A stretch of DNA of 64,000 nt, taken from an uncultured Christensenellaceae bacterium. Its GTDB lineage: Bacteria > Bacillota > Clostridia > Christensenellales > Borkfalkiaceae. The position numbers and the translations under genes were made by a program. Where the stretch lies: NCBI GenBank assembly GCA_910586825.1, contig CAJUJF010000002.1, forward strand, positions 72,429-136,428, written 5' to 3'. Below are positions 32,248 through 41,358 of the stretch, piece after piece (within the stretch, counting starts at the first letter, position 1; each line of letters starts with the position of its first letter). The notes beneath the pieces are model-generated. The model worked only from the letters and a program-made list of their open reading frames with translations, was not told the DNA's origin and did no database searches.

Positions 32248-34425
32248 ATGAAACGCGCGATTAAAATCATAACAATCCTGATCGGCATTTTGTCCGTATT
32301 GATCCTGACCGCGCTCTTTTACTATCTGAGCGTGACGAAAAACGAAAAACTCGATCGGGATAAACTCACTCTGAATACACGCTGTATCCGCCTGTACGAC
32401 GGGATCGGCGCGGAAATGCAAAGCGCAAATAAGCAATCCGCCGCGCCGTATTCCTCGTTTCCGCAAGCCCTCCCCAATGCGTTCGTCGCGGTGGAAGATA
32501 AAAACTTTTATCGGCACAACGGATTCGACTATAAACGCATCGTGAAAGCGGCGATGAAAAACGTTGCAAGCTTTTCATTCAGCCAGGGCGCTTCCACGAT
32601 TTCGCAGCAACTCATCAAAAACACCCATTTAACGGGCGAAAAAACGATCAACCGCAAGCTGAAAGAGTTCAAGCTGACGCGGATACTCGAAAAACGCTAT
32701 TCGAAAGAAGAGATCATGGAGCTGTATCTGAATTCCATTTATTTCGGACACAGCGCATTTGGGATCCGCGACGCCGCGCGCTATTATTTCGGCAAAACGG
32801 TTGAAGATCTGGCGCCGGCGGATTGCGCCATGCTTGCCGCGCTCGTAAAATCCCCCAACCGCTATTCGCCGTTTAAAGAAGCGGAAAAATGCCTCGCGCG
32901 GCGGAACCTCGTGCTTTCACTCATGCAAAAACAGGGATATCTCACCGACGCGGAATATACAGAGGCGATCAACACGCCGCTGCCCGCAACACCCGTAGAA
33001 ACCGCGGAAGACGATTACGTGACCCGCGTATACGAAGAACTCACCGAACTGTTTCCGGATATCGGTTCCGACAACGCAGCGGATCTGCGCGTTTACACTT
33101 TTTGCGATCGGAATCTACAAAGCGAATTGAACAAACTCCAAGCGGAGTCCGACTTCTCCGTTCTCGTACGCGACAACGTTTCGCACGGGATCAAAGCGAT
33201 CCGCGCGACGGCGGGGGCGTTAAAACGGTTACCCGCCTCCGCAATCAAACCGTTGCTCGTTTACGCGCCGGCATTCGAAGAAAACATCGTCTCCCCGCTC
33301 ACGCCCATTCTGGATCAGAAAACGGATTTCGGAGGATACTCGCCCGACGATTACGGCGGCGCAACGAACGGTTATGTGAGCGTAAGACAGGCGATCGCAA
33401 AAAGCATCAACATTCCCGCCGTAAAAATTCTAAACGAACTCGGCGCGGAGCGCGGCGCCGCCTATCTGAAAAAAATGAACCTCGATATTCCCGAAGAAGA
33501 TTATTCCCTTGCGCTGGCGCTCGGCGGCATGAAAGAAGGGTTCACCCTTCCCGCGCTTGCCGACGGCTATGCGACGTTCGCCAACCAAGGCAACTTCGCG
33601 CCGTCGAGAACGATCGCGCGGATCGAAGACGGTCGCGGAAAAACGCTCTACCGCTTTATGCCTGCGCCGCAACGCGTGTTTTCCGAAGACGTCAGCTGTA
33701 TCATGAACGACGTTTTGCAGACGACCGTACAAAGCGGCACCGCCAAGAAGTTAAAGACGCTTCCCTTTCCCGTATGCGCCAAAACGGGAACCGGCGGCAC
33801 CGACGCCGGCAATACCGACGCTTATACGATTTCCTACACCAAAAACGACGTCGTCGCCGTCTGGATGGGAAACCGCGACAATACCCCGATTACCGCAACG
33901 GGAGGCGGACTTCCCGCCAATATGGCGCTTCGCGTATGGAAAAGTCTCTATACCGATTCCAAGCCCGATCCGTTTCCCGTATGCGACGACGTCGTCACGT
34001 TGGACTACGACCTCGAAGAATACGAAACAAACCAAAAAATTTTGATCGCGGATCCGCTCGCCCCCGTCTACACGCGCGGCACGGAAATCTTCCGGAAGAG
34101 CAATCTTCCGCTCGCAAAGAGCGAAAAGTTTACGCTGCCGAATATCGAAACGCCTAAGGTTTCGGTAAAAAATCAAACGGTGTATTTTGAATTATGCCAG
34201 ACAAAGTACTACGATTATGTCATAAAACGAGAAAATCGCGGCAAAACCACCACGATCTATAACGGAAAATATCAAAAAACGATCTGCGATAACTCGGTCC
34301 GCGCAGGAGAAAGCTATCGCTATACCGTGATCCCGATTTATAACGGCACGGAAGGAAGAGCCGTCGTTTTACCCCTCGTACGGATCCCGAAAACAAACGC
34401 GTTGCCGGACGAATGGTGGGATTAA
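32248..34425 (+). CDS. class A penicillin-binding protein (PBP1A type)
   Basis: This 725-residue bifunctional enzyme polymerises and crosslinks peptidoglycan. A membrane helix (about 4-24) precedes the GT51 glycosyltransferase domain (AVEDKNFYRHNGFD, QGASTISQQLIKN, KRYSKEEIMELYLN). The transpeptidase domain has SAIK as the SxxK motif (PASAIKPLLVYAP), KSIN as SxN and KTGTGG near residue 512. A fibronectin-like C-terminal stretch follows. There is no good ribosome site before ATG 32248 (GCTAATA precedes it), so translation initiation is unusual or the mRNA leader very short. Its stop overlaps that of convergent thiI. Confidence 0.93.
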   Translation: MKRAIKIITILIGILSVLILTALFYYLSVTKNEKLDRDKLTLNTRCIRLYDGIGAEMQSANKQSAAPYSSFPQALPNAFVAVEDKNFYRHNGFDYKRIVKAAMKNVASFSFSQGASTISQQLIKNTHLTGEKTINRKLKEFKLTRILEKRYSKEEIMELYLNSIYFGHSAFGIRDAARYYFGKTVEDLAPADCAMLAALVKSPNRYSPFKEAEKCLARRNLVLSLMQKQGYLTDAEYTEAINTPLPATPVETAEDDYVTRVYEELTELFPDIGSDNAADLRVYTFCDRNLQSELNKLQAESDFSVLVRDNVSHGIKAIRATAGALKRLPASAIKPLLVYAPAFEENIVSPLTPILDQKTDFGGYSPDDYGGATNGYVSVRQAIAKSINIPAVKILNELGAERGAAYLKKMNLDIPEEDYSLALALGGMKEGFTLPALADGYATFANQGNFAPSRTIARIEDGRGKTLYRFMPAPQRVFSEDVSCIMNDVLQTTVQSGTAKKLKTLPFPVCAKTGTGGTDAGNTDAYTISYTKNDVVAVWMGNRDNTPITATGGGLPANMALRVWKSLYTDSKPDPFPVCDDVVTLDYDLEEYETNQKILIADPLAPVYTRGTEIFRKSNLPLAKSEKFTLPNIETPKVSVKNQTVYFELCQTKYYDYVIKRENRGKTTTIYNGKYQKTICDNSVRAGESYRYTVIPIYNGTEGRAVVLPLVRIPKTNALPDEWWD

Positions 34426-35579
34426 AACTCTATGACTTCCAGCGCCGCAACCGCTTCTTCGACGAGCGCTTCGATATCGAGCTTGCCCTCCTCTTCCTCG
34501 ATAAAGGACAGCTTCGGTTTGATCGCAGGAAATTCCGGCAGAAATACCGTACAGCAATCTTCGAAAGGAAGCACGGAAGTATCGTAGGTGCCGATTTTTT
34601 TCGAAAGCGCAATGATCTCGTTTTTGTCGAATCCTACGAGCGGACGGAGAACGGGCAGTTTTACGACGGCGTTTGAAGAAGTGATTCCCTCGATCGTCTG
34701 ACTTGCGACCTGACCGAGACTTTCGCCCGTGATCAGACATTGATCCTTTTTCTTCTCCGCAACGCGTTCCGCAATGCGGAACATGAAGCGGCGCAAAAGC
34801 GTAACGTTGAGTTCGGCGGCGCATTTTTTGTGGATCTCCTCCTGAATATGCGTGACGCTTGCCGTTGTCAGCCGCGCCGTTCCCGCATATCGGGAGAGCA
34901 ATTTCCCCAATTCGACGACCCTATCTTTCGCCTGCTCGTTCGTATAGGGATAACTGTGAAAATGCAGGTAGTCCACCGACATTCCGCGTTTCGCCATCAT
35001 ATAGCCCGCAACGGGCGAATCGATCCCGCCGGAAATGAGAAGCAAGCCCTTTCCGGAAGTCCCCACGGGCATGCCGCCCGCGCCCTCGTAAAATTTACCG
35101 AACACGAGCGCGGTTCCGTTTTCGCGCACGTCGATATACACGTGAGACTGCGGCGCATGCACGTCTACTTTCAACGCGGGATTTTCCGCCAGCAATCTCC
35201 CGCCGATTTCCGCGTTGATTTCCATGGAAGTACGCGGAAATTTCTTGTCGGCGCGGTGGGTATCCACTTTGAACGTTCCCGATTCGGGCGCGACCGTTTT
35301 CGCCGCCGAATAGATGCTTTCCATTTCGGCGGGTACGCTCAGCCCCAGCGAATAAGAATGTACGCCGAATACGCGGGAAAGGCGCGCCATGATCTCGTCC
35401 GTAAAATCTTCGTTGAACTTCGCAACCAGATACCGCCCGCTCGTACGGTGCAATTCATGGCGGATCCCTTTCAGCGCCCGTTCCAAATTCACCGAAAATA
35501 CGCGCTCGAAATAGCCGCGGTTCTTGCCCTTTAAATGGATTTCCGCATAGCGGATAATAATTACTTTTTCCGTGTCCAT
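34422..35579 (-). CDS. thiI: tRNA sulfurtransferase ThiI
   Basis: ThiI adenylates U8 of tRNA and passes sulfur to make 4-thiouridine; in many bacteria it also serves thiazole synthesis. ATG 35579 overlaps the desulfurase stop (TGATG). The 385-residue protein has an N-terminal ferredoxin-like region (IIIRYAEIHLKGKNRGYFE), a THUMP domain and the PP-loop LLISGGIDSPVAGYMM, followed by CLITGESLGQVASQT. It lacks the C-terminal rhodanese domain, as in Bacillus and many Firmicutes, where the dedicated cysteine desulfurase next door supplies sulfur. Confidence 0.95.
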   Translation of the reverse strand: MDTEKVIIIRYAEIHLKGKNRGYFERVFSVNLERALKGIRHELHRTSGRYLVAKFNEDFTDEIMARLSRVFGVHSYSLGLSVPAEMESIYSAAKTVAPESGTFKVDTHRADKKFPRTSMEINAEIGGRLLAENPALKVDVHAPQSHVYIDVRENGTALVFGKFYEGAGGMPVGTSGKGLLLISGGIDSPVAGYMMAKRGMSVDYLHFHSYPYTNEQAKDRVVELGKLLSRYAGTARLTTASVTHIQEEIHKKCAAELNVTLLRRFMFRIAERVAEKKKDQCLITGESLGQVASQTIEGITSSNAVVKLPVLRPLVGFDKNEIIALSKKIGTYDTSVLPFEDCCTVFLPEFPAIKPKLSFIEEEEGKLDIEALVEEAVAALEVIEF

Positions 35580-36700
35580 CAACCCGTCGTCTCCTTCAAT
35601 TCGCGCGCCGCGCGGTTCATCAGCTCGGCGGCACGCAAAATTTCCTCTTCCGTCGTTTCGGAAGAAAAGCTCGCGCGCAGAACGCCGTCGAGCGTTTTTC
35701 CGTCCCAGCCGCAGGCTTCCAACACGCGGCTGTGCGGCTTTTTCGAACTGCAAGCGCTTCCCGTACCGATCACGACGCCGCCGTCCCAAAGCATGCGCTG
35801 CAACACTTCGCCGCGCAGACCGACGGCGGAAACCGTAAGAATGTACGGCGAACCGTCTTCCGGCGACAACCGCGTATAGAAAGAACGGTCGAGCCGCCCC
35901 CACAACAGTTCGCGGAATCCCGCCAAACGGCTGCACGTCTGTTTCAGGTTTTCGATTTTTTCTTCCGCCGCGAAGCGGAAACAGGCGATTCCGAAAGTAT
36001 TCTCCGTGCCGCTTCGCAAGCCGCCTTCCTGCCCCCCGCCGAAGACAAAGGGCTGCAAGGTTGTTTTTTTTCGTTTGATAAGCGCGCCCGTCCCCTTCAA
36101 TCCGCCGATTTTATGCGCGCTGACGGAATAGAAGTCAACGTGATCGTTAAGCCGCACGGAAATTTTTCCGAACGCCTGCACGCCGTCGCTGTGAAATACC
36201 GCGCGGGGATTCTTTTCTTTCACGAGACGGGCAAGCCTCGCGATATCGTTTACCGCGCCCGTCTCGTTGTTGACGTGTACGACGCTGACAAGCGAAGTCT
36301 TCTCGTCTACAAGCGATAAAAGCGCCTCTTCGTTTACCGTTCCGCTTCGGGTTACGGGCGCGAATCGCGGCTCGACGCCGCGATTTTTCAGTTCGACAAA
36401 CGACTGATGCATCGCCGCGTGCTCTCCCGCGCTCGTGACGGCGTTCCCCCGTTTTGCGCAGGAAAACACGGCGTGATTGTCCGCTTCCGTCCCGCATGAC
36501 GTGAAAACCGCTTCGAAAGCGGCAGGATCGGCAACGCACGATACGATCCTTTCCCGCGCAAGGCGTAACTCCCGCGCAACGGCGTCGCCGCCGCGGTACC
36601 GTGCGGAAGGGTTATAAAAATTTTCCTTCAAAAAAGTTTCGGCGCGAGCAAGAGCGACTGCGCTCGGACAAGTCGTCGCCGCGTTATCGAGATAGATCAT
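35579..36700 (-). CDS. cysteine desulfurase, ThiI partner (NifS/IscS type)
   Basis: This PLP enzyme releases sulfur from cysteine as an enzyme-bound persulfide. The 373-residue protein shows LDNAATTCPS, the PLP lysine in SVSAHKIGGLKGTGALI (SAHK) and the active-site cysteine loop GTGSACSSKKPHSRVL. Adjacency to thiI with a 1-nt overlap indicates it feeds tRNA thiolation, as NifZ does in Bacillus, rather than general Fe-S assembly. It overlaps the upstream membrane-protein gene by 4 nt. Confidence 0.94.
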   Translation of the reverse strand: MIYLDNAATTCPSAVALARAETFLKENFYNPSARYRGGDAVARELRLARERIVSCVADPAAFEAVFTSCGTEADNHAVFSCAKRGNAVTSAGEHAAMHQSFVELKNRGVEPRFAPVTRSGTVNEEALLSLVDEKTSLVSVVHVNNETGAVNDIARLARLVKEKNPRAVFHSDGVQAFGKISVRLNDHVDFYSVSAHKIGGLKGTGALIKRKKTTLQPFVFGGGQEGGLRSGTENTFGIACFRFAAEEKIENLKQTCSRLAGFRELLWGRLDRSFYTRLSPEDGSPYILTVSAVGLRGEVLQRMLWDGGVVIGTGSACSSKKPHSRVLEACGWDGKTLDGVLRASFSSETTEEEILRAAELMNRAARELKETTG

Positions 36701-37302
36701 TTTCGTACAAACTTATTCACGCCCGCCGCGCGGACGAGATATTCCAACAACATTTTACGGCATTCGAGGATATACAGTTCTTTGCCCAAAGTATCCGACT
36801 GCAAAATATAGATAAATTCTTTCCCTTCCGAAGGTTCGCGGTTTGGCGTTAAAAATTTCGGTTTCTTTCCGCGTTGCCCCGACAAAGTATCCCGATACGA
36901 ATCGCTTTCGCAATATCCGATTTTTAGAATCGAATCCGATTTCAGAATAAGCAGAAACTTCCGCCTGCGCCCGTTAAAAACTTTGGTTACCCGCAATTCG
37001 TCTTCCACAAACACGTAGTCGTAACTGATGTTAAACCGCTTTTTCAGAATCCAGAAGACGACGCCGATCGCGCCAATCGAAACAATCCAAAGACACCATA
37101 TCAGAATAGAAAGCGTCGGATTTATGTCCTCTTTCTGCGCCTGATCGATCATGCTCGGCACGAAGAGAAAGGATAAAAATACCCCGAACGCGGCAAAGAC
37201 AAAAAAGATAATACCGGCGATATGAAACACTTGAAACATCTTCGCCTCTTTTTTTTGTCTTGCGGACCCCGCGCTCTCTTCGTAAAACTTGCTTTCCGCC
37301 AT
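36697..37302 (-). CDS. two-helix membrane protein of unknown function
   Basis: I do not recognise this 201-residue protein. It has a charged N terminus, two hydrophobic helices (about 24-48 and 65-86) with a short charged loop between them, and a cytoplasmic domain of about 115 residues. That domain is rich in beta strands (YDYVFVEDELRVTKVF, RRRKFLLILKSDSILKIG), which could be PH-like. It overlaps carB by 1 nt and the desulfurase by 4 nt, so it is translationally coupled inside the arginine-thiolation transcript. Its role cannot be inferred from this position. Confidence 0.8.
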   Translation of the reverse strand: MAESKFYEESAGSARQKKEAKMFQVFHIAGIIFFVFAAFGVFLSFLFVPSMIDQAQKEDINPTLSILIWCLWIVSIGAIGVVFWILKKRFNISYDYVFVEDELRVTKVFNGRRRKFLLILKSDSILKIGYCESDSYRDTLSGQRGKKPKFLTPNREPSEGKEFIYILQSDTLGKELYILECRKMLLEYLVRAAGVNKFVRK

Positions 37303-40300
37303 TAAAATTCCACCTTGCCCTCGTATACTTTTACCACGTTCCCCGCAAGCGTTACCTTTCCGCTCGTGTAATAGCGCACGATCAGATCGCCGCCGCGGAC
37401 TTTTACCGTAATATCGATGTCCGGCTTACAGAACCCGTTGAGCACGCCGGCGACCGCGGCGGCAGCCGCGCCCGTACCGCAGGCGAGCGTTTCGCCGTTC
37501 CCCCGCTCCCAGACGCGCATTTTCAAAGTACTGTCGTTAACGACGCGAATGAATTCGACGTTCGTCTTTTCGGGGAAATATTTGCTGTTTTCGATCTTCG
37601 CGCCGAGGGTTTCGACCGGAATATCGTCCACTTTGTCGCAGAATATTACACAATGGGGATTTCCGAGGTTGACAAGCGTAACGCGATACTCCCTGCCGTC
37701 GATCTCCATCGGCTGGTTTACGATCCGTTCGCCCTTCCACACGGAGGGAATTTTCTCCCCGTCAAGCACCGCTTCTCCCAGTTTGACGCTCGCGCTCGTA
37801 ACGGCGCCGCCGAAAGAATATACGCTCACCTCTTTGACGCCGCTCATCGTTTCGATCATCATGGTGTCCTTCGGCACGATCTGTTTTTCGTAAAGGTATT
37901 TGGCAACGCAACGGATCGCGTTCCCCGCCATCTTGCCTTCGGTCCCGTCCTGATTGTAAATCCTCATCTTCGCGTCGGCAATGTCCGATTTCTCTATGAG
38001 AACGATCCCGTCGCCGCCGATGCCGTAATGCCGTTCGACAAAATTGATCGCAAGCGATTCGGGACAAGTGATCTTCCCCTCCATGTCCTCGAAATAGATG
38101 TAATCGTTCCCGCAGGACTGCATCTTGGTGAACTGCAATTCCGTTTTCTTGGTGCGAAGCGCGTTGATATCGACGAGCTCCGTATTGTATTCCGTAAATT
38201 TACTCGCAACGATATCGCAGAGCGCGTTCGCCGTGTCGAGCGAAGTCAGCACGGTGATTCCCAGCAAAATCGCATGGTGGTGAAGTTCGATATAGTCCGC
38301 AATCGAATCGACGTCCGTTTTTCCCGTGTAGATGATATAATCGATCTTGCCCTCGTCCATCAATTTGCAGACCTGTTTCGTCGCTTTCAAACGCTCCACA
38401 ACCGTAACGTCGATCCCCAAATCGGAAATCACTTTCGCGGTTCCGGCAGTCGCGTACAGATTACAGCCGAGATCGGCGAATTTCTTTGCGATCGAAACGA
38501 GTTCAAACTTATCCTGATCGTTTACGGTGAAATAGACGCCGACCGGTTTTTCGGGCGTGGGATGGCACATTTTGAAGCCCGCGGAAACAAGCCCCTTAAA
38601 CAGCGCCTCTTCGATCGTTTTTCCGATCCCGAGTACTTCGCCCGTCGATTTCATCTCCGGACCGAGCTGAGAGTTCACGTCGTTCAGTTTTTCAAAACTG
38701 AATACGGGAACTTTGACGGCGACGTAAGGAGAGTTTGGATACAATCCCGTACCGTATCCCAACCGTTTCAGTTTTGCGCCCGTCATGATTTTCGTCGCAA
38801 GCTCCACCATCGGCACGCCGGTCACTTTGGAAATATACGGAATCGTACGCGACGCGCGCGGATTGACTTCGATCACGTACAGCCGGTTTTGATAAATGAG
38901 ATACTGTATGTTGATCAGTCCCTTCGTTTTCAAAGAAAGCGCAAGCTGCGTAGAAATGTCCACGATATTGCGAAGCATCGCATCGCTGAGATGGTACGGC
39001 GGATATACCGCGATCGAATCGCCCGAATGCACGCCCGCGCGCTCGATGTGTTGCATGATTCCGGGGATCAGCACGTCCACGCCATCGGAAATCGCGTCCA
39101 CTTCCAATTCGCTGCCCATCAGATACTTGTCGCACAATACCGGATTTTCGATATGTTGCGCTAAAATCACGTCCATATAACGGGAAATATCGTTCTCCGT
39201 AAACGCAATCGTCATGTTCTGTCCGCCGATGACGTACGAAGGACGCAACAGCACCGGATAGCCGAGCCGTTCCGCCGCGGCAATCGCCTCTTCCTTCGTC
39301 ATGACCGTCAGTCCCTTGGGACGGGCGATGCCGAATTTTTCGAGCAACGCGTCAAAGCGTTCGCGGTCCTCCGCCATATCGACGCTGTCCGCGCTCGTTC
39401 CGAGAATTCTGATACCCTTTTGCGCAAGATATGCGCAGAGTTTGATCGCCGTCTGTCCGCCGAACGTGATCACGACGCCGTAAGGCTTTTCCACGTCGAT
39501 CACGTTCTGCACGTCTTCGGGCGTGAGCGATTCGAAATACAGTCTGTCCGCCGTATCGAAGTCCGTCGAAACCGTTTCGGGGTTGTTGTTGATGATTACG
39601 ACTTCATAACCGAGTTCTTTCAACGTCCAAACGCAATGTACGGAAGAATAATCGAACTCGATTCCCTGTCCGATCCGAATGGGACCCGATCCGATCACAA
39701 TCACCCGCTTTTTCGTACTTGCATCGACAAAAGGCTTCGCCTCGTCGTGCGCGATCTCGTCGTAAGTCGAATAGAAATACGGCGTCTTTGCCGAGAACTC
39801 CGCGGCGCAGGTGTCTACCATTTTGAAACATGCGCGGCGATGCGGAGGCAACTTCTCGCCGCTGATCCGCGCCAGGGCGCGATCGGGATAACCGAGCTTT
39901 TTGCCTCTTTCGTAATCTCTTTTATCGAGTTTTTTCCCGCAGATCTCTTTTTCGAACTCGACCAAATTGAGCAGTTTATTCAAAAACCAGCGATCGATCT
40001 TGGTGATATCGAAAACGGTATCGACGGAAATCCCCGCTTTTAACGCGGCAAATACGGCAAACAACCGCTCGTCCGTCGTCTTGTGCAGTTCGTTCAACAG
40101 CTCTTCTTCGCCCAATCCGACGAATTTCGGATATTCGAGCGTGTCGAGCGAAATTTCCGCGCCGCGCACCGCTTTCATGATCGCCTGTTCGAAAGAAGAC
40201 CCGATCGCCATCACTTCGCCCGTCGCTTTCATGCGGGAACCGAGGCTCCTGCCGGCATAGAGGAATTTATCGAACGGCCATTTCGGAAGTTTTACGACGA

Positions 40301-41357
40301 CGTAGTCGATCGCCGGTTCGAAACACGCGTACGTCTTCCCCGTAACGTCGTTTTTGATTTCGTCGAGCGTATAGCCGAGTGCGATCTTGGTCGCAACTTT
40401 CGCAATGGGATATCCCGTTGCCTTACTCGCGAGCGCCGAAGAACGGGACACGCGGGGATTTACTTCAATCACCGCGTATTCGAAACTGTCGGGATGAAGC
40501 GCAAACTGACAGTTGCAACCGCCCTCGATCCCAAGCTCGGTAATGATGTCGAGCGAAGCGGTGCGCAACATCTGATATTCTTTATCGGAAAGCGTCACCG
40601 CGGGCGCAAGAACGATCGAATCCCCCGTGTGTACGCCGACGGGGTCGAAGTTTTCCATCGAACACACGGTAATGACGTTGCCCGCGCCGTCGCGCAGAAC
40701 TTCGAATTCGATCTCTTTCCAGCCGCCGATATATTTTTCGATCAGCACCTGCGTAATGGGCGAGAGCATGAGACCGTTATGGGAAATCAGACGAAGCTCT
40801 TCTTCGTCGTGCGCAACGCCGCCGCCCGCGCCGCCGAGCGTAAACGCGGGACGGACGATCACGGGATATCCGAGTTTTTCGGCGATTTCCGCGCAACCGT
40901 CCTCCGTATACGCAACGTCGGAAGGAACGACGGGCTGATGCAGTTTGTTCATGGTCTCTTTAAAGAGTTCGCGGTCCTCTGCGCGATCGATCGCATCGAG
41001 CTTCGTACCGATCAGTTTCACGCCCCATTCGTCGAGAAATCCGGACTTGGCAAGTTTGCAGCCCATGGTAAGCCCCGTCTGTCCGCCGAGAGACGCAAGC
41101 AACGAATCGGGCCGTTCTTTAATAATGATCCGCTTTAAGCTGTCTTCCGTAAGCGGTTCGAGATAAATTTCGTCCGCGAGCATTTTGTCGGTCATGATGG
41201 TGGCGGGATTGGAATTGCAAAGAACGACGTTCACGCCCGCGTCTTTCAGAACGCGGCACGCCTGCGCCCCCGCATAGTCGAATTCCGCGGCTTGTCCGAT
41301 TACGATCGGTCCGGAACCGATTACAAGAACTTTTTTGATATCGCTTCTCTTAGGCAT
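37302..41357 (-). CDS. carB: carbamoyl-phosphate synthase large subunit fused to a DapF-like domain
   Basis: A single 1351-residue frame. Residues 1-~1070 are a complete CarB: two ATP-grasp halves (LVIGSGPIVIGQAAEFDYAG and VIGSGPIRIGQGIEFDYS) and an MGS-like allosteric domain (about 935-1065, YATAGTAKVISD). It makes carbamoyl phosphate from bicarbonate, ATP and ammonia channelled from CarA. From residue 1073 (38141 downward) it continues without a stop into a full diaminopimelate-epimerase fold: CGNDYIYF, GIGGDGIVLI, NLGNPHCVIF, RVWERGNGETLACGTGA. The epimerase cysteine corresponding to Cys73 is Ala1144 (MAGNAIRC for MCGNGIRC); the second is kept (Cys1293). The domain is therefore probably not an epimerase. 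Confidence 0.96.
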   Translation of the reverse strand: MPKRSDIKKVLVIGSGPIVIGQAAEFDYAGAQACRVLKDAGVNVVLCNSNPATIMTDKMLADEIYLEPLTEDSLKRIIIKERPDSLLASLGGQTGLTMGCKLAKSGFLDEWGVKLIGTKLDAIDRAEDRELFKETMNKLHQPVVPSDVAYTEDGCAEIAEKLGYPVIVRPAFTLGGAGGGVAHDEEELRLISHNGLMLSPITQVLIEKYIGGWKEIEFEVLRDGAGNVITVCSMENFDPVGVHTGDSIVLAPAVTLSDKEYQMLRTASLDIITELGIEGGCNCQFALHPDSFEYAVIEVNPRVSRSSALASKATGYPIAKVATKIALGYTLDEIKNDVTGKTYACFEPAIDYVVVKLPKWPFDKFLYAGRSLGSRMKATGEVMAIGSSFEQAIMKAVRGAEISLDTLEYPKFVGLGEEELLNELHKTTDERLFAVFAALKAGISVDTVFDITKIDRWFLNKLLNLVEFEKEICGKKLDKRDYERGKKLGYPDRALARISGEKLPPHRRACFKMVDTCAAEFSAKTPYFYSTYDEIAHDEAKPFVDASTKKRVIVIGSGPIRIGQGIEFDYSSVHCVWTLKELGYEVVIINNNPETVSTDFDTADRLYFESLTPEDVQNVIDVEKPYGVVITFGGQTAIKLCAYLAQKGIRILGTSADSVDMAEDRERFDALLEKFGIARPKGLTVMTKEEAIAAAERLGYPVLLRPSYVIGGQNMTIAFTENDISRYMDVILAQHIENPVLCDKYLMGSELEVDAISDGVDVLIPGIMQHIERAGVHSGDSIAVYPPYHLSDAMLRNIVDISTQLALSLKTKGLINIQYLIYQNRLYVIEVNPRASRTIPYISKVTGVPMVELATKIMTGAKLKRLGYGTGLYPNSPYVAVKVPVFSFEKLNDVNSQLGPEMKSTGEVLGIGKTIEEALFKGLVSAGFKMCHPTPEKPVGVYFTVNDQDKFELVSIAKKFADLGCNLYATAGTAKVISDLGIDVTVVERLKATKQVCKLMDEGKIDYIIYTGKTDVDSIADYIELHHHAILLGITVLTSLDTANALCDIVASKFTEYNTELVDINALRTKKTELQFTKMQSCGNDYIYFEDMEGKITCPESLAINFVERHYGIGGDGIVLIEKSDIADAKMRIYNQDGTEGKMAGNAIRCVAKYLYEKQIVPKDTMMIETMSGVKEVSVYSFGGAVTSASVKLGEAVLDGEKIPSVWKGERIVNQPMEIDGREYRVTLVNLGNPHCVIFCDKVDDIPVETLGAKIENSKYFPEKTNVEFIRVVNDSTLKMRVWERGNGETLACGTGAAAAAVAGVLNGFCKPDIDITVKVRGGDLIVRYYTSGKVTLAGNVVKVYEGKVEF

Positions 41358-41358
41358 A

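Noticed and set aside
37260..39164. 634-codon open frame on the plus strand opposite carB
   Set aside because: It mirrors the conserved carB-dapF frame, has no ribosome site and its translation is Arg/His/Phe-rich without recognisable domains; it is a GC-codon shadow.
37302..41357. Possibility that carB and the DapF-like part are two genes joined by an error
   Set aside because: The frame is continuous, the junction lies just after the natural end of CarB, both halves are full length and no start signal precedes the second part. Kept as a fusion, with reads named as the check.
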